Of a DNA stretch of 64,000 nucleotides, positions 35,909-42,933 are shown piece by piece. Source of the DNA: Candidatus Desulfobacillus denitrificans (GTDB lineage: Bacteria; Pseudomonadota; Gammaproteobacteria; Burkholderiales; Rhodocyclaceae). A model generated the notes under the pieces. The model worked only from the letters and a program-made list of their open reading frames with translations, ran no database searches and was not told the DNA's origin. Both the position numbers and the translations under genes were made by a program. Position 1 is the first letter of the stretch, and the number at the start of each line of letters is the position of its first letter. The DNA lies in contig AP021857.1 in the NCBI GenBank assembly GCA_017347485.1, positions 558,001 through 622,000 on the forward strand, given 5' to 3'.

Positions 35909-36946
35909 ATGCGCTTTGCCAGCCTTTCTCTTTCCGCACAAACTGCCTATGCCGAACTGTTCAGCCAGGCGCAAGCATTCGAAATGTTTAATCCCCTGGC
36001 CGGGCTGGTAGGCGCATTCCATAAGCGAGCACTGAAAGGACGCGATTACTGGTATTTCGGCTATCGGGACATCGATCGGAAGCTGCGCATGGTCTATATC
36101 GGTCCCGACAACCCGCGTGTCCGCGCCCTGGTGGAAAAGTTCGAGAATGCAAGGAAGGACAAACCCTTGGCGCCGCCGGCACGCATGGCCATGGCTGCCG
36201 GCTGCGTACCGGCTGCGCCCAAGCACTTTCGCATCATCAAGCGGCTGGCCGACTATGGCTTCTTTCGCGCCGGCGGCATTCTCGTCGGCACGCATGCATT
36301 TCTCGCCCTCGGCAACATGCTCGGTGTCCGCTGGCAGGATGGCGCCGCCACGCTCGATGTGGATCTGGCCCATGCCGGCCGCAACATATCCGTTGCCTTG
36401 CCGGCCAATCTCAGAATCGATGTGCATGACGCGCTCGAATCGCTCGAGATGGGGCTGCTGCCGATCGTCCAATTCAATGGCAAGGCGGGCGCGCAGTACC
36501 GCAATCCGCAGGACCAGGAATTGCGGCTGGACTTTGTTACCGGCAAGGCGCGCGGACATCGTTTCGTCGTCATGAAGGAACTCAACCTTGCGCTGGCGCC
36601 GCTCAAATTCATGGAATTCTCCCTGGAGCAGACAACCCAGGGATGCGTGTTCTCAAGCCTCGGCGCCTGCGTGGTCAACCTGCCCGCGCCGGAACGCTTT
36701 GCGGTCCACAAGCTCATCGTGTTTGGCGAACGGCCGGTCAGCGAACGGGCCAAGGCAGCCAAGGACCTGCTCCAGGCCGCGAGTATTGCGAGCTACTTCC
36801 TTGAGAACGGGCAAGCCGAAGTGTTCAATTCGGCCTGGCGCGATGCCATAGGGCGTGGCAGGGGTTGGCGGGCGCGTGCCGAGCAGGGGCGAAAGGCAAT
36901 GCTGCGGATTGCCCCCGAGGTTGCCGGCGAGGCGCTTTGGGCATAG
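35909..36946 (+). CDS. Nucleotidyltransferase-fold protein (GSU2403/NTP_transf_8-like), copy A
   Basis: 345 residues. The N-terminal part has 'HKRALKGRDYWYFGYRDIDR' followed by 'LRMVYIGPDNPRVRALVEKF'. The central part, 'FRAGGILVGTHAFLALGNML' then 'ATLDVDLAHAG', looks like a minimal nucleotidyltransferase core: a G-rich strand and helix followed by an Asp-x-Asp (DVD) metal pair. 'QELRLDFVTGK' may supply the third acidic residue. This matches my memory of the GSU2403 family, of unknown function and related to the AbiEii/MNT superfamily. 'PERFAVHKLIVFGERP' is typical of such proteins. A paralogue with the same layout follows downstream. Substrate unknown; a role in genome defence or toxin-antitoxin biology is speculation. 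Confidence 0.75.
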   Translation: MRFASLSLSAQTAYAELFSQAQAFEMFNPLAGLVGAFHKRALKGRDYWYFGYRDIDRKLRMVYIGPDNPRVRALVEKFENARKDKPLAPPARMAMAAGCVPAAPKHFRIIKRLADYGFFRAGGILVGTHAFLALGNMLGVRWQDGAATLDVDLAHAGRNISVALPANLRIDVHDALESLEMGLLPIVQFNGKAGAQYRNPQDQELRLDFVTGKARGHRFVVMKELNLALAPLKFMEFSLEQTTQGCVFSSLGACVVNLPAPERFAVHKLIVFGERPVSERAKAAKDLLQAASIASYFLENGQAEVFNSAWRDAIGRGRGWRARAEQGRKAMLRIAPEVAGEALWA

Positions 36947-36970
36947 GTGGCTTGGCGCCGCAGCCTGGAT

Positions 36971-37003
36971 TTGCCGCCGTCCTGCGGGGACTGACTTTTG
37001 CGG
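36971..37003 (+). repeat. Dispersed repeat, copy 4 (best-preserved form)
   Basis: Reads GCCGCCGTCCTGCGGGGACT then GACTTTTGCGG, about 25 bp after the copy A stop. The preceding bases (cgccgcagcctggat) and following GGAAAAGCTGG also resemble the surroundings of copy 5 at 38178, so the conserved unit spans at least 50 bp. Confidence 0.8.
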
Positions 37004-37111
37004 GGGGCGGAAAAGCTGGAGTCTGTCCCAAGTCTGCCCAGATGATTAACATACGATTTCCCTTCATTTCGGGAAAATGTAATTTTTGAATGAAAAATCG
37101 TTAAATATCAA

Positions 37112-37166
37112 TTGACAAAACGAATGTTTCCTTCATTATTTGCAATAATGATGAATTGAAGGAAAC
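37112..37166 (+). promoter_or_regulatory. Promoter and operator-like inverted repeat before second nucleotidyltransferase-fold gene
   Basis: TTGACA at 37112-37117 and CATTAT at 37134-37139 (16-bp spacing) form a good sigma-70 promoter. A perfect 10-bp inverted repeat, GTTTCCTTCA (37126-37135) and TGAAGGAAAC (37157-37166), spans the -10 and the ribosome-binding site AAGGAAA. A related TTTCCC-N8-GGGAAA dyad sits upstream (near 37057-37076). The repeat could bind a repressor, or fold in the mRNA and hide the ribosome site. Confidence 0.65.
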
Positions 37167-37169
37167 GCG

Positions 37170-38159
37170 ATGACGCCCTTATCCAATCAGCAGCGTCTGC
37201 ATCTCATCAATACCCAGCAGATCCACGAAGCGCGCATGGCGGCCTATCGTCATGCGCAGGATTACGCCTACGGCATGCGCTGGAAGCAGGTTCGCGGGGC
37301 AGAGTACCTGTTTCGGCAGCACGATCGCCGCGGCAACGGCAAACTCCTCGGGCGGCGGTCTCCGGAAACGGAAAAAACGCTGGAGCGGTTTCTCGAGGGC
37401 AAGGCTCGGGCGCAGGAGCGCCTGGCGGGACTGGATGCGCAGCTTGCAGAGCAGGCTCGCCTGAACAAGGCGCTGCGCCTGGCGCGGGTGCCGCGTGTCG
37501 TGGCGCGCATCCTGCGGCTGCTGGAGGAGCGGGACCTGCTCGGCGCATTCTCGGTGCTGGGCACGCAGGCGCTGTATGCCTATGAGGCCGCCGGCGGCGC
37601 GCAGTTCCTGCTCGAACTGCTCGCCTCCGGAGACATCGACCTCCTCTACGATACGCGCCGGCAACTGACGCTGACCTCGACTCGCCTCGACGGGGAAGGC
37701 TTGCTCGGCTTGCTGAAGAAAGCCGATCGCAGCTTCGAGCTGGTTCGCAAGCGGGGCTTTCGCGCGGCCAACGCTGGGCAGTTCATGGTCGATCTCATCG
37801 TCGCGCCGCGCTCCATGCGCGATTCAGAGCCGGTTACCTTTTCGGAGGGCGATCTGGTCGCCTCCGAAGTGCCGGGTCTGCAATGGCTCATCAACGCGCC
37901 GAAACTCGACGCCGTCGCCATCGACGAAGATGGCTTTCCCGCACCCATGCGCGCACCCGACCCAAGGGCGTTCGCCTTGCACAAGGCCTGGCTGTCGCAG
38001 CAGCCCGAACGCGATCCGGTCAAGAAACCGCGCGATCTTGCCCAGGCAAGGGCGGTGGCCCAACTCGTGCGGGAGGCGATGCCGCATCTGAGTTTCGACG
38101 AAGCGATGATCTCGCTGCATGGCGATGTGCGGGCGATGCGGAGGCTGCTTGATGTTTAG
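37170..38159 (+). CDS. Nucleotidyltransferase-fold protein (GSU2403/NTP_transf_8-like), copy B
   Basis: 329 residues, a distant paralogue of the upstream gene with the same order of elements. The N-terminal part has 'MRWKQVRGAEYLFRQHDRRG' then 'GRRSPETEKTLERF', and a charged coiled coil at about 75-100. The core is 'GAFSVLGTQALYAYEAAGG' followed by 'ASGDIDLLYD', whose D-x-D supplies metal ligands. 'AGQFMVDLIVAPRS' may supply the third acid, and 'DPRAFALHKAWLSQ' resembles the 'FAVHK' segment of copy A. AAGGAAA precedes the ATG. No HEPN or antitoxin-like partner is visible, so the pair does not look like a standard MNT/HEPN or AbiE module. Function unknown. Confidence 0.75.
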   Translation: MTPLSNQQRLHLINTQQIHEARMAAYRHAQDYAYGMRWKQVRGAEYLFRQHDRRGNGKLLGRRSPETEKTLERFLEGKARAQERLAGLDAQLAEQARLNKALRLARVPRVVARILRLLEERDLLGAFSVLGTQALYAYEAAGGAQFLLELLASGDIDLLYDTRRQLTLTSTRLDGEGLLGLLKKADRSFELVRKRGFRAANAGQFMVDLIVAPRSMRDSEPVTFSEGDLVASEVPGLQWLINAPKLDAVAIDEDGFPAPMRAPDPRAFALHKAWLSQQPERDPVKKPRDLAQARAVAQLVREAMPHLSFDEAMISLHGDVRAMRRLLDV

Positions 38160-38177
38160 ACGCCGCGGCTTGGATGT

Positions 38178-38209
38178 GTCGCCGTCCTGCGGGGACTGAC
38201 TTTTGCGGG
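38178..38209 (+). repeat. Dispersed repeat, copy 5
   Basis: Reads GTCGCCGTCCTGCGGGGACT then GACTTTTGCGGG, about 20 bp after the copy B stop. It shares an identical 25-bp stretch with copy 4, including the complete CCGTCCTGCGGGG half. Confidence 0.8.
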
Positions 38210-38221
38210 CGTGGAAAAAAG

Positions 38222-38270
38222 AAAACCGGGGTCTGTCCCCGGTTTTCTATGGTCCCCGGTTTTCTATGGT
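38222..38270 (-). terminator. Terminator hairpin plus 17-bp tandem repeat after the pilin gene
   Basis: AAAACCGGGG (38222-38231), loop TCTGT, CCCCGGTTTT (38237-38246) is a perfect 10-bp stem; on the minus strand it is followed by a T-rich tract (38212-38221), as expected for termination of the pilin gene. Overlapping it, CCCCGGTTTTCTATGGT occurs twice in tandem (38237-38253 and 38254-38270) with no mismatch. Confidence 0.75.
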
Positions 38271-38278
38271 TTTCGCGA

Positions 38279-38932
38279 TCAGTTGGCGACGCAAATTGTA
38301 TAGAGTGTCGCGTCGTCTGCGGCCGTTACGTTGTAGAAGGTAGCGTGAGTAGCAAACGTGCCTCCAGCTTGGGCCCCGAGGACTCGTACCGTGCCCGTTG
38401 TCGTGTTGCCATCATCGATGGTCGTGTCGATCTGCCTGGCGAACCGGCCTTGGACGCCGGCGGTGCAGACGTAAAAGTTTGCTGGCCATGGGTTGGGAAC
38501 CACGGTCGACACCGGGTCCCCCGTAACCCCGAGAGGTCCGCCATCGGCGTTTCGAGGCAAGTATTCAGGATCAGCGGTATTGTTCGTGCCGCTCGCCAAG
38601 TTTGCCATGCGAACGTGCTGCCAGAAGAAGAAGCTTTCGCTTGCTCCGGCGGAGTTCCAGGCGCCATTGATCCGGGCATCGCCATTGCCGTTGTTGGCGG
38701 CCGGGGAGCCGACATGGGTATCGGCAATCCTGTCGTCGCCGGGGAGCGCCTTGAATTTGTCCTGATAGGCGTAAATGAAGGTTGAGATCGAGCGGATATC
38801 GTTCGCGATGTTCTTCACCTTCGCGCTATTCACCAGTTCCTGTCCTTTCAACACGCCGCCCAGCAAGAGGCCGATAATCACCAGCACGATGGCGATTTCG
38901 ACCAGGGTGAAGCCCATCTGTTTTTGTCTCAC
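38279..38932 (-). CDS. Type IV pilin/pseudopilin (MshA/MshB-type)
   Basis: 217 residues, starting GTG with CAGGAG seven bases upstream. The short leader 'MRQKQMG' is followed by the prepilin-cleavage site and hydrophobic helix 'FTLVEIAIVLVIIGLLLGG' with Glu5, so it should be cut and methylated by a prepilin peptidase that is not in this window. The globular part has 'STFIYAYQDKFKALPGDD' and two Cys, one near 'FYVCTAG' and one at the end ('YTICVAN'), able to form the C-terminal disulfide loop of pilins. A sigma-54 promoter lies 41 bp upstream. It could be the major subunit of the pilus encoded at 42-58 kb. Confidence 0.92.
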   Translation of the reverse strand: MRQKQMGFTLVEIAIVLVIIGLLLGGVLKGQELVNSAKVKNIANDIRSISTFIYAYQDKFKALPGDDRIADTHVGSPAANNGNGDARINGAWNSAGASESFFFWQHVRMANLASGTNNTADPEYLPRNADGGPLGVTGDPVSTVVPNPWPANFYVCTAGVQGRFARQIDTTIDDGNTTTGTVRVLGAQAGGTFATHATFYNVTAADDATLYTICVAN

Positions 38933-38972
38933 GGTATTCTCCTGAGTAATGATTGCTACGCCCTATCCTAAG

Positions 38973-38989
38973 CAATATGGATGCCAGGC
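38973..38989 (-). promoter_or_regulatory. Sigma-54 (RpoN) promoter of the pilin gene
   Basis: On the minus strand: CTGGCATCCATATTGCT. GG and GC are exactly 12 bp apart, matching the consensus YTGGCACG-N4-TTGCW, with seven of eight key bases right. The expected transcript begins about 12 bp downstream, near 38963, giving a 30-nt leader containing the ribosome site. The sigma-54-dependent regulator at 57445-58905 is the obvious candidate activator. Confidence 0.8.
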
Positions 38990-39064
38990 CAAAAAGTCCT
39001 GAATTCAGGTGGAAACAGTGAATATTTCACGGAAAACTGTCGGTCTTTCGACAATACTGTCGTC

Positions 39065-40795
39065 ATGCCGACAAGCTCCTCCATGAAAAAGGGCAAATCC
39101 TCCCTCCTCGGCCTGGCCCTCCAGCGCCGCCGCTGGCTGCTGCTGGGCCTGCTCGGGCTGCTGCACCTGCTGCTGCTGGAGGGCATCGCCAGCGGCGTCG
39201 GCCGCATGCTGCTGGTGATGCACATCGGCTTTTTCATCCTCTGGCAACCCTTCGTGCGCGCCGAGCAGCGCCTGAGCGGCCTGCAGCTGGCGGTGATCGC
39301 CGGCGTGGTCGGGGCCGTCGCCTGGTGGGCCAACACCTGGGCGCTGATCCTCTGGACGATGGCGCTCGCCGGCATCGTCGGCGGCAAGGTGTTCTTCTAC
39401 GCCAACCGCGGCGCCAAGGCCTTCTATCTGCTGGCCCTGGCCTACCTGATCAGCGTGCTGCTGGTGGTGCTGGTGCCGCAGGTGCTGCCCGACAGCTTCG
39501 ATCCGCCGCGCGACTTCCTGCTGCTGGCCAAGTACGCCCTGCCGGCCCTGTTCGCCGCGATGGCCGTGCTGCCCGCCGAGCCGGAGGCCGACGACGGGGT
39601 CGAGGTGGTCGACTTCGTCTACAGCGCCTTCATCTTCCTCCTGCTGGCGGTGCTGGTGCTGGGCAGCGTCGCCGCCATGCTGCTGCTCCGCCGCGGCTAT
39701 CTCGAGTCGCTGGTGGCGACGGTCTTCGCCATCGGCGCCATCCTGCTGCTGATGGCTTGGGCCTGGAACCCGCGCCTCGGCTTCGCCGGCTTCGGCGTGT
39801 TCTTCTCCCGCTACATGCTCTCGCTGGGCCTGCCCTTCGAGCGCTGGCTGCACGAGCTGGCCGACAACATGCAGCGGGAAGACCAGCCGGAGATATTCCT
39901 CGCCCAGTCGCTGGAGGGCATGACCCGCCTGCCGTGGGTGAACGGCTGCGAGTGGCGCGTCGAGGGCGGCGAGGGCGCCTCCGGCCGGCGCGAGGGGCCG
40001 CGCAGCGAGTTCCGCCACGGGCTGCTGTCGCTGACGATCTTCTCCCAGCAGCCGCTCAGCCCGGCGCTCAACTGGCATTTCAACCTGCTGGCCCAGCTGC
40101 TCGGCGAATTCTACGAAGCCAAGCTGCGCACCCGGGAATTGCAGCAGCTGAGCTACGTCAAGGCCATCCACCAGACCGGCGCGCGTCTGACGCACGACGT
40201 GAAGAACCTGCTGCAGTCGCTCAACGCCCTGTGCCTGGCGACGGCGGACGAGGCGCAGCTCTCCTCGCCGCAGTACCAGGCGCTGCTGCGGCGACAGCTG
40301 CCGGTGATCTCGCAGCGCCTGCAGCAGACGCTGGACAAGCTGCGCCGCCCCGAACGGGAAGGCGTGCAGTTCATCGCGGCCGCCCGCTGGTGGGAGGATT
40401 TGCAGGCCCGCTACGCCCGGGCCGGCGTCAGCTTCACCTGCGATGCCATCGAGGGCGACACCATGCTGCCCGTCACGCTGTTCAACAGCACGGCGGAGAA
40501 TTTGCTGGAAAACGCCCTGGCGAAAAGGCAGGCGTCGCCGGAACTGCGGGTGCGCGTCGATTTCCGGGCCGGCGCGCGCCCGGCGCTGACGGTCTGCGAC
40601 GACGGCCAGGCTATTCCCGCCGAAGTGGCGCAAAACCTGTTTCGCGCCCCGGTGGCCTCGCAGGCCGGCCTCGGCATCGGCCTCTACCAGGCCGCCCGGC
40701 ATGCCGAATTCTACGGCTATGAACTGAAGATCGTCGCCAACGAGGCGGGAAAGGTCTGCTTCGAGCTGGGCCGCCTGCCCGAAGCGGAGGCGTAG
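39065..40795 (+). CDS. Membrane-bound sensor histidine kinase (PrsK-like H-box)
   Basis: About 576 residues. Eight or so TM helices (residues 15-250, for example 'WLLLGLLGLLHLLLLEG', 'FIFLLLAVLVLGSVAAMLLL') form a membrane sensor with little periplasmic sequence. A GAF-like linker follows, then the atypical phosphoacceptor 'TGARLTHDVKNLLQSLNAL' (H-D-x-K-N, as in PrsK and NtrB-like kinases), an N-box 'NSTAENLLENALAKRQ' and the ATP lid 'QAGLGIGLYQAARHAE'. No regulator is adjacent. The sigma-54 regulator at the far end of the pilus locus is the likely partner. Start uncertain: ATG 39065 or 39083, without a clear Shine-Dalgarno; a CGACA-N4-TGTCG dyad sits just upstream. Confidence 0.87.
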   Translation: MPTSSSMKKGKSSLLGLALQRRRWLLLGLLGLLHLLLLEGIASGVGRMLLVMHIGFFILWQPFVRAEQRLSGLQLAVIAGVVGAVAWWANTWALILWTMALAGIVGGKVFFYANRGAKAFYLLALAYLISVLLVVLVPQVLPDSFDPPRDFLLLAKYALPALFAAMAVLPAEPEADDGVEVVDFVYSAFIFLLLAVLVLGSVAAMLLLRRGYLESLVATVFAIGAILLLMAWAWNPRLGFAGFGVFFSRYMLSLGLPFERWLHELADNMQREDQPEIFLAQSLEGMTRLPWVNGCEWRVEGGEGASGRREGPRSEFRHGLLSLTIFSQQPLSPALNWHFNLLAQLLGEFYEAKLRTRELQQLSYVKAIHQTGARLTHDVKNLLQSLNALCLATADEAQLSSPQYQALLRRQLPVISQRLQQTLDKLRRPEREGVQFIAAARWWEDLQARYARAGVSFTCDAIEGDTMLPVTLFNSTAENLLENALAKRQASPELRVRVDFRAGARPALTVCDDGQAIPAEVAQNLFRAPVASQAGLGIGLYQAARHAEFYGYELKIVANEAGKVCFELGRLPEAEA

Positions 40796-40814
40796 CGCCC
40801 CGGCTCGACCCGGC

Positions 40815-42092
40815 CTATGCGGCCGCCTTGCGGCCGATGATGCGGTGCACTTCCGTTTCGCCCTTGCCCTTCAGGTAGATCGTCTGCGGCTCGTGGAAGT
40901 CGAAATGCTCCTTCAGCCGGCGATGCGTGGTGGCATCCACCTGGATCATGCCGGGCACGCCCTCGGAAGTGATGCGGCTGGCGATGTTCACCGTGTCGCC
41001 CCACAGGTCGTAGATGAATTTCTTCTTGCCGACCACGCCGGCCACCACCGGCCCGGTGCCGATGCCGATGCGCACCTCCAGGTGCGACTCGTTCACCGTG
41101 AAGTCATTGCGCAGGATGTCGCGCATCGCCAGCGCCATGTCGGCGATGGCGGCCGAGTAGTCCGTGTCGCCGTCGTTGAGGCCGCCTGCCACCATGTAGG
41201 CGTCGCCGATGGTCTTGATCTTCTCCAGGCCGAATTTCTCGGCCAGCTCGTCGAAGGAGGAGAAGATGCGGTTGAGCATGGCGAACACCTGGGTCGGCGC
41301 CATGCCCTCGGCGATGTGGGTGAAGTTCACGATGTCGGCGAACATCACGGTCACGTCGGCGAAGCCGTCGGCGATGGTCTGGTTGCTGCTCTTCAGCCGC
41401 TCCGCCACCGGGCCGGGCAGGATGTTGAGCAGCAGCCGCTCGGAACGCTCCTGTTCGATCTGCAGCAGGCGGTGGGCCTCGGAGAGCCGCGCCTGCGCCT
41501 TCTGCTTCTCGATGGTGGCGAAGCGCAGCAGCAGGAAGACGATGGTCGACACCGCCGCGAAGTTGAGCGCGAAGAAGACCACCGCCGTCCGGATCGGAAT
41601 CTGCGTCTTGGTCTGCAACTCCACGTCGGCGAGGTAGTAATCGAAGGAGCCCGACATGGCCAGCAGGAACAGGTAGGCGATGAACCAGGCGAAGCCCTCG
41701 CGCGCGCCGATGAAAAGAATCGCGCCGACCGGCGCCAGCAGGCCCCAGATGGTGATGCCGCTGGCGGAGATGAAGTTGCCGATGCTCCACTGCACGACGA
41801 AGGGGAAGAACAGGAACAGCGCCAGCTGGCTGACGCGGAAGAAATCGAAATTGCCCCAGCGGATGTAGATCGCCAGGTTGGTCGCCAGCAGGATCTGGAA
41901 GGCGAACGGCAGGTTCGAGGAAAACTGCGGCCCGAGGCTCCAGTAGATGACCAGCCACAGCATCGAGGCGACGCTGGCCAGGCCGGTGGCGAACATCAGC
42001 AGCGACTTGTTCAGCCGCAGCTCGTCGCTGTCGCCGGGGTCGATGCCGGCCGTGCGCAACCGGTCGAGGAGGCTGTCAGAGCCGCCCGTCAT
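40815..42092 (-). CDS. Membrane-anchored class III adenylate/guanylate cyclase
   Basis: 425 residues. About six TM helices (40-210), a coiled-coil linker ('QKAQARLSEAHRLLQIEQER', then 'LLLNILPGPVAERLK', the usual cyclase-preceding segment), and a class III catalytic domain from about residue 245: 'VTVMFADIVNFTHIAEGM' with the first metal Asp, 'KIKTIGDAYMVAGGL' (substrate-specifying Lys and second metal Asp), 'VRIGIGTGPVVAGVVGKKKF' and 'YDLWGDTVNIASRITSEG' with the transition-state Asn. The Lys/Asp set favours ATP as substrate, so cAMP is the likely product. GGGGAGAA precedes the ATG. It follows the pseudopilin gene by 112 bp on the same strand, suggesting a link with the pilus. Confidence 0.92.
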   Translation of the reverse strand: MTGGSDSLLDRLRTAGIDPGDSDELRLNKSLLMFATGLASVASMLWLVIYWSLGPQFSSNLPFAFQILLATNLAIYIRWGNFDFFRVSQLALFLFFPFVVQWSIGNFISASGITIWGLLAPVGAILFIGAREGFAWFIAYLFLLAMSGSFDYYLADVELQTKTQIPIRTAVVFFALNFAAVSTIVFLLLRFATIEKQKAQARLSEAHRLLQIEQERSERLLLNILPGPVAERLKSSNQTIADGFADVTVMFADIVNFTHIAEGMAPTQVFAMLNRIFSSFDELAEKFGLEKIKTIGDAYMVAGGLNDGDTDYSAAIADMALAMRDILRNDFTVNESHLEVRIGIGTGPVVAGVVGKKKFIYDLWGDTVNIASRITSEGVPGMIQVDATTHRRLKEHFDFHEPQTIYLKGKGETEVHRIIGRKAAA

Positions 42093-42204
42093 TAAGTTCT
42101 CCCCGCAGATGGATGGAAAAGGGTGCGAGCCTTCGCGTTTGCGCCGAAGTTTCGCAGGATTATCGGAGACTGGCAAGAAACTCCGCATCGTCCATTCGGA
42201 CGAC

Positions 42205-42933
42205 TCAGGGCAGCTTGCCGGCGGAGATCATGCGGTTGATGAGGATGGTCGTCGGCAGCCAGACGACCATGTCGTCGAATTCGCCGCCCGCGGCAGCGGT
42301 GTCGGTGACGGGCAGCCGGCTGAAGTAATTGGTCGGGCCGTTCTCGTTGGCGTCCTCGTCGACGTTGGTGGCCGATTCGTCCGCCAGGGCATCGCCCGCC
42401 TCGTTGGTGCCCCAGTTGCGCCTGCCCTGCGAGAAGACGACGGCGGGAACGCACTGGCTGGTGGTGTTGCAGGCGGCCTGTCCGGCCAGGTAGATCGCGG
42501 CGCCGCCCGTGTCGCGCGCCTGCACGGTGCGGTTGGCGACCGTGGTCAGGGTGATCGGCGCGTTGGCGAAGGCGGGCGTGACGCTGTAGCGGATGAGCTT
42601 GTTCCAGCCGTCGAGCTTGCGCACGCCGAGCGTGGCCCAGGGGATGAAGCCGCTGCAGGCGGCGTCGTTGCCGCAGGTGGCCGGATTCTCGGCGCCATTG
42701 ACGGCCGAGACGGCCGGGCGCGGCAGGCGGCCGTTGGCGACGGCGAAGCCGACCAGCGCGTCGCGGATGTCGTTGAGCGTCTTCTCCGTTTCCTGCCGCG
42801 CGCGGATGTCCTGCTGCGCCGAGAGCGGCAGCACCATGCCGGCGATGAGCAGCGCCACGATCACCAGCACCACCGCCATCTCGGCGAGGGTGAAGCCGCG
42901 GGAAAAAGTCAGTCGCTGCGGGACGGCGTTCAT
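42205..42933 (-). CDS. Pseudopilin (MSHA/type II secretion-like minor pilin)
   Basis: 242 residues. Leader 'MNAVPQRLTFSRG' then 'FTLAEMAVVLVIVALLIAG' with Glu5, a type IV prepilin motif. The globular domain 'ALVGFAVANGRLPRPA' and 'SGFIPWATLGVRKLDGWNK', 'IRYSVTPAFAN' belongs to a family common in betaproteobacterial pilus loci, also visible in the N-terminal part of the giant neighbour ('ALIGYALKYRE', 'GRLPWRTLGLEPLRD'). Its ATG overlaps the stop of the giant gene (ATGA), so the two are translationally coupled and are likely partners. An ATG three codons earlier is an alternative. Codons 2-12 are made of a copy of the dispersed repeat. Confidence 0.9.
   Translation of the reverse strand: MNAVPQRLTFSRGFTLAEMAVVLVIVALLIAGMVLPLSAQQDIRARQETEKTLNDIRDALVGFAVANGRLPRPAVSAVNGAENPATCGNDAACSGFIPWATLGVRKLDGWNKLIRYSVTPAFANAPITLTTVANRTVQARDTGGAAIYLAGQAACNTTSQCVPAVVFSQGRRNWGTNEAGDALADESATNVDEDANENGPTNYFSRLPVTDTAAAGGEFDDMVVWLPTTILINRMISAGKLP
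42899..42931 (-). repeat. Dispersed repeat, copy 6, inside the pseudopilin leader
   Basis: On the minus strand it reads GAACGCCGTCCCGCAGCGAC then TGACTTTTTCCCG. It encodes most of the prepilin leader (NAVPQRLTFSR), directly after the start codon and just before the cleavage site. Confidence 0.75.

Noticed and set aside
35909..38159. Reading the two nucleotidyltransferase-fold genes as an AbiE or MNT/HEPN toxin-antitoxin module
   Set aside because: No antitoxin-like or HEPN partner is visible, and both genes belong to the same family with separate promoters.
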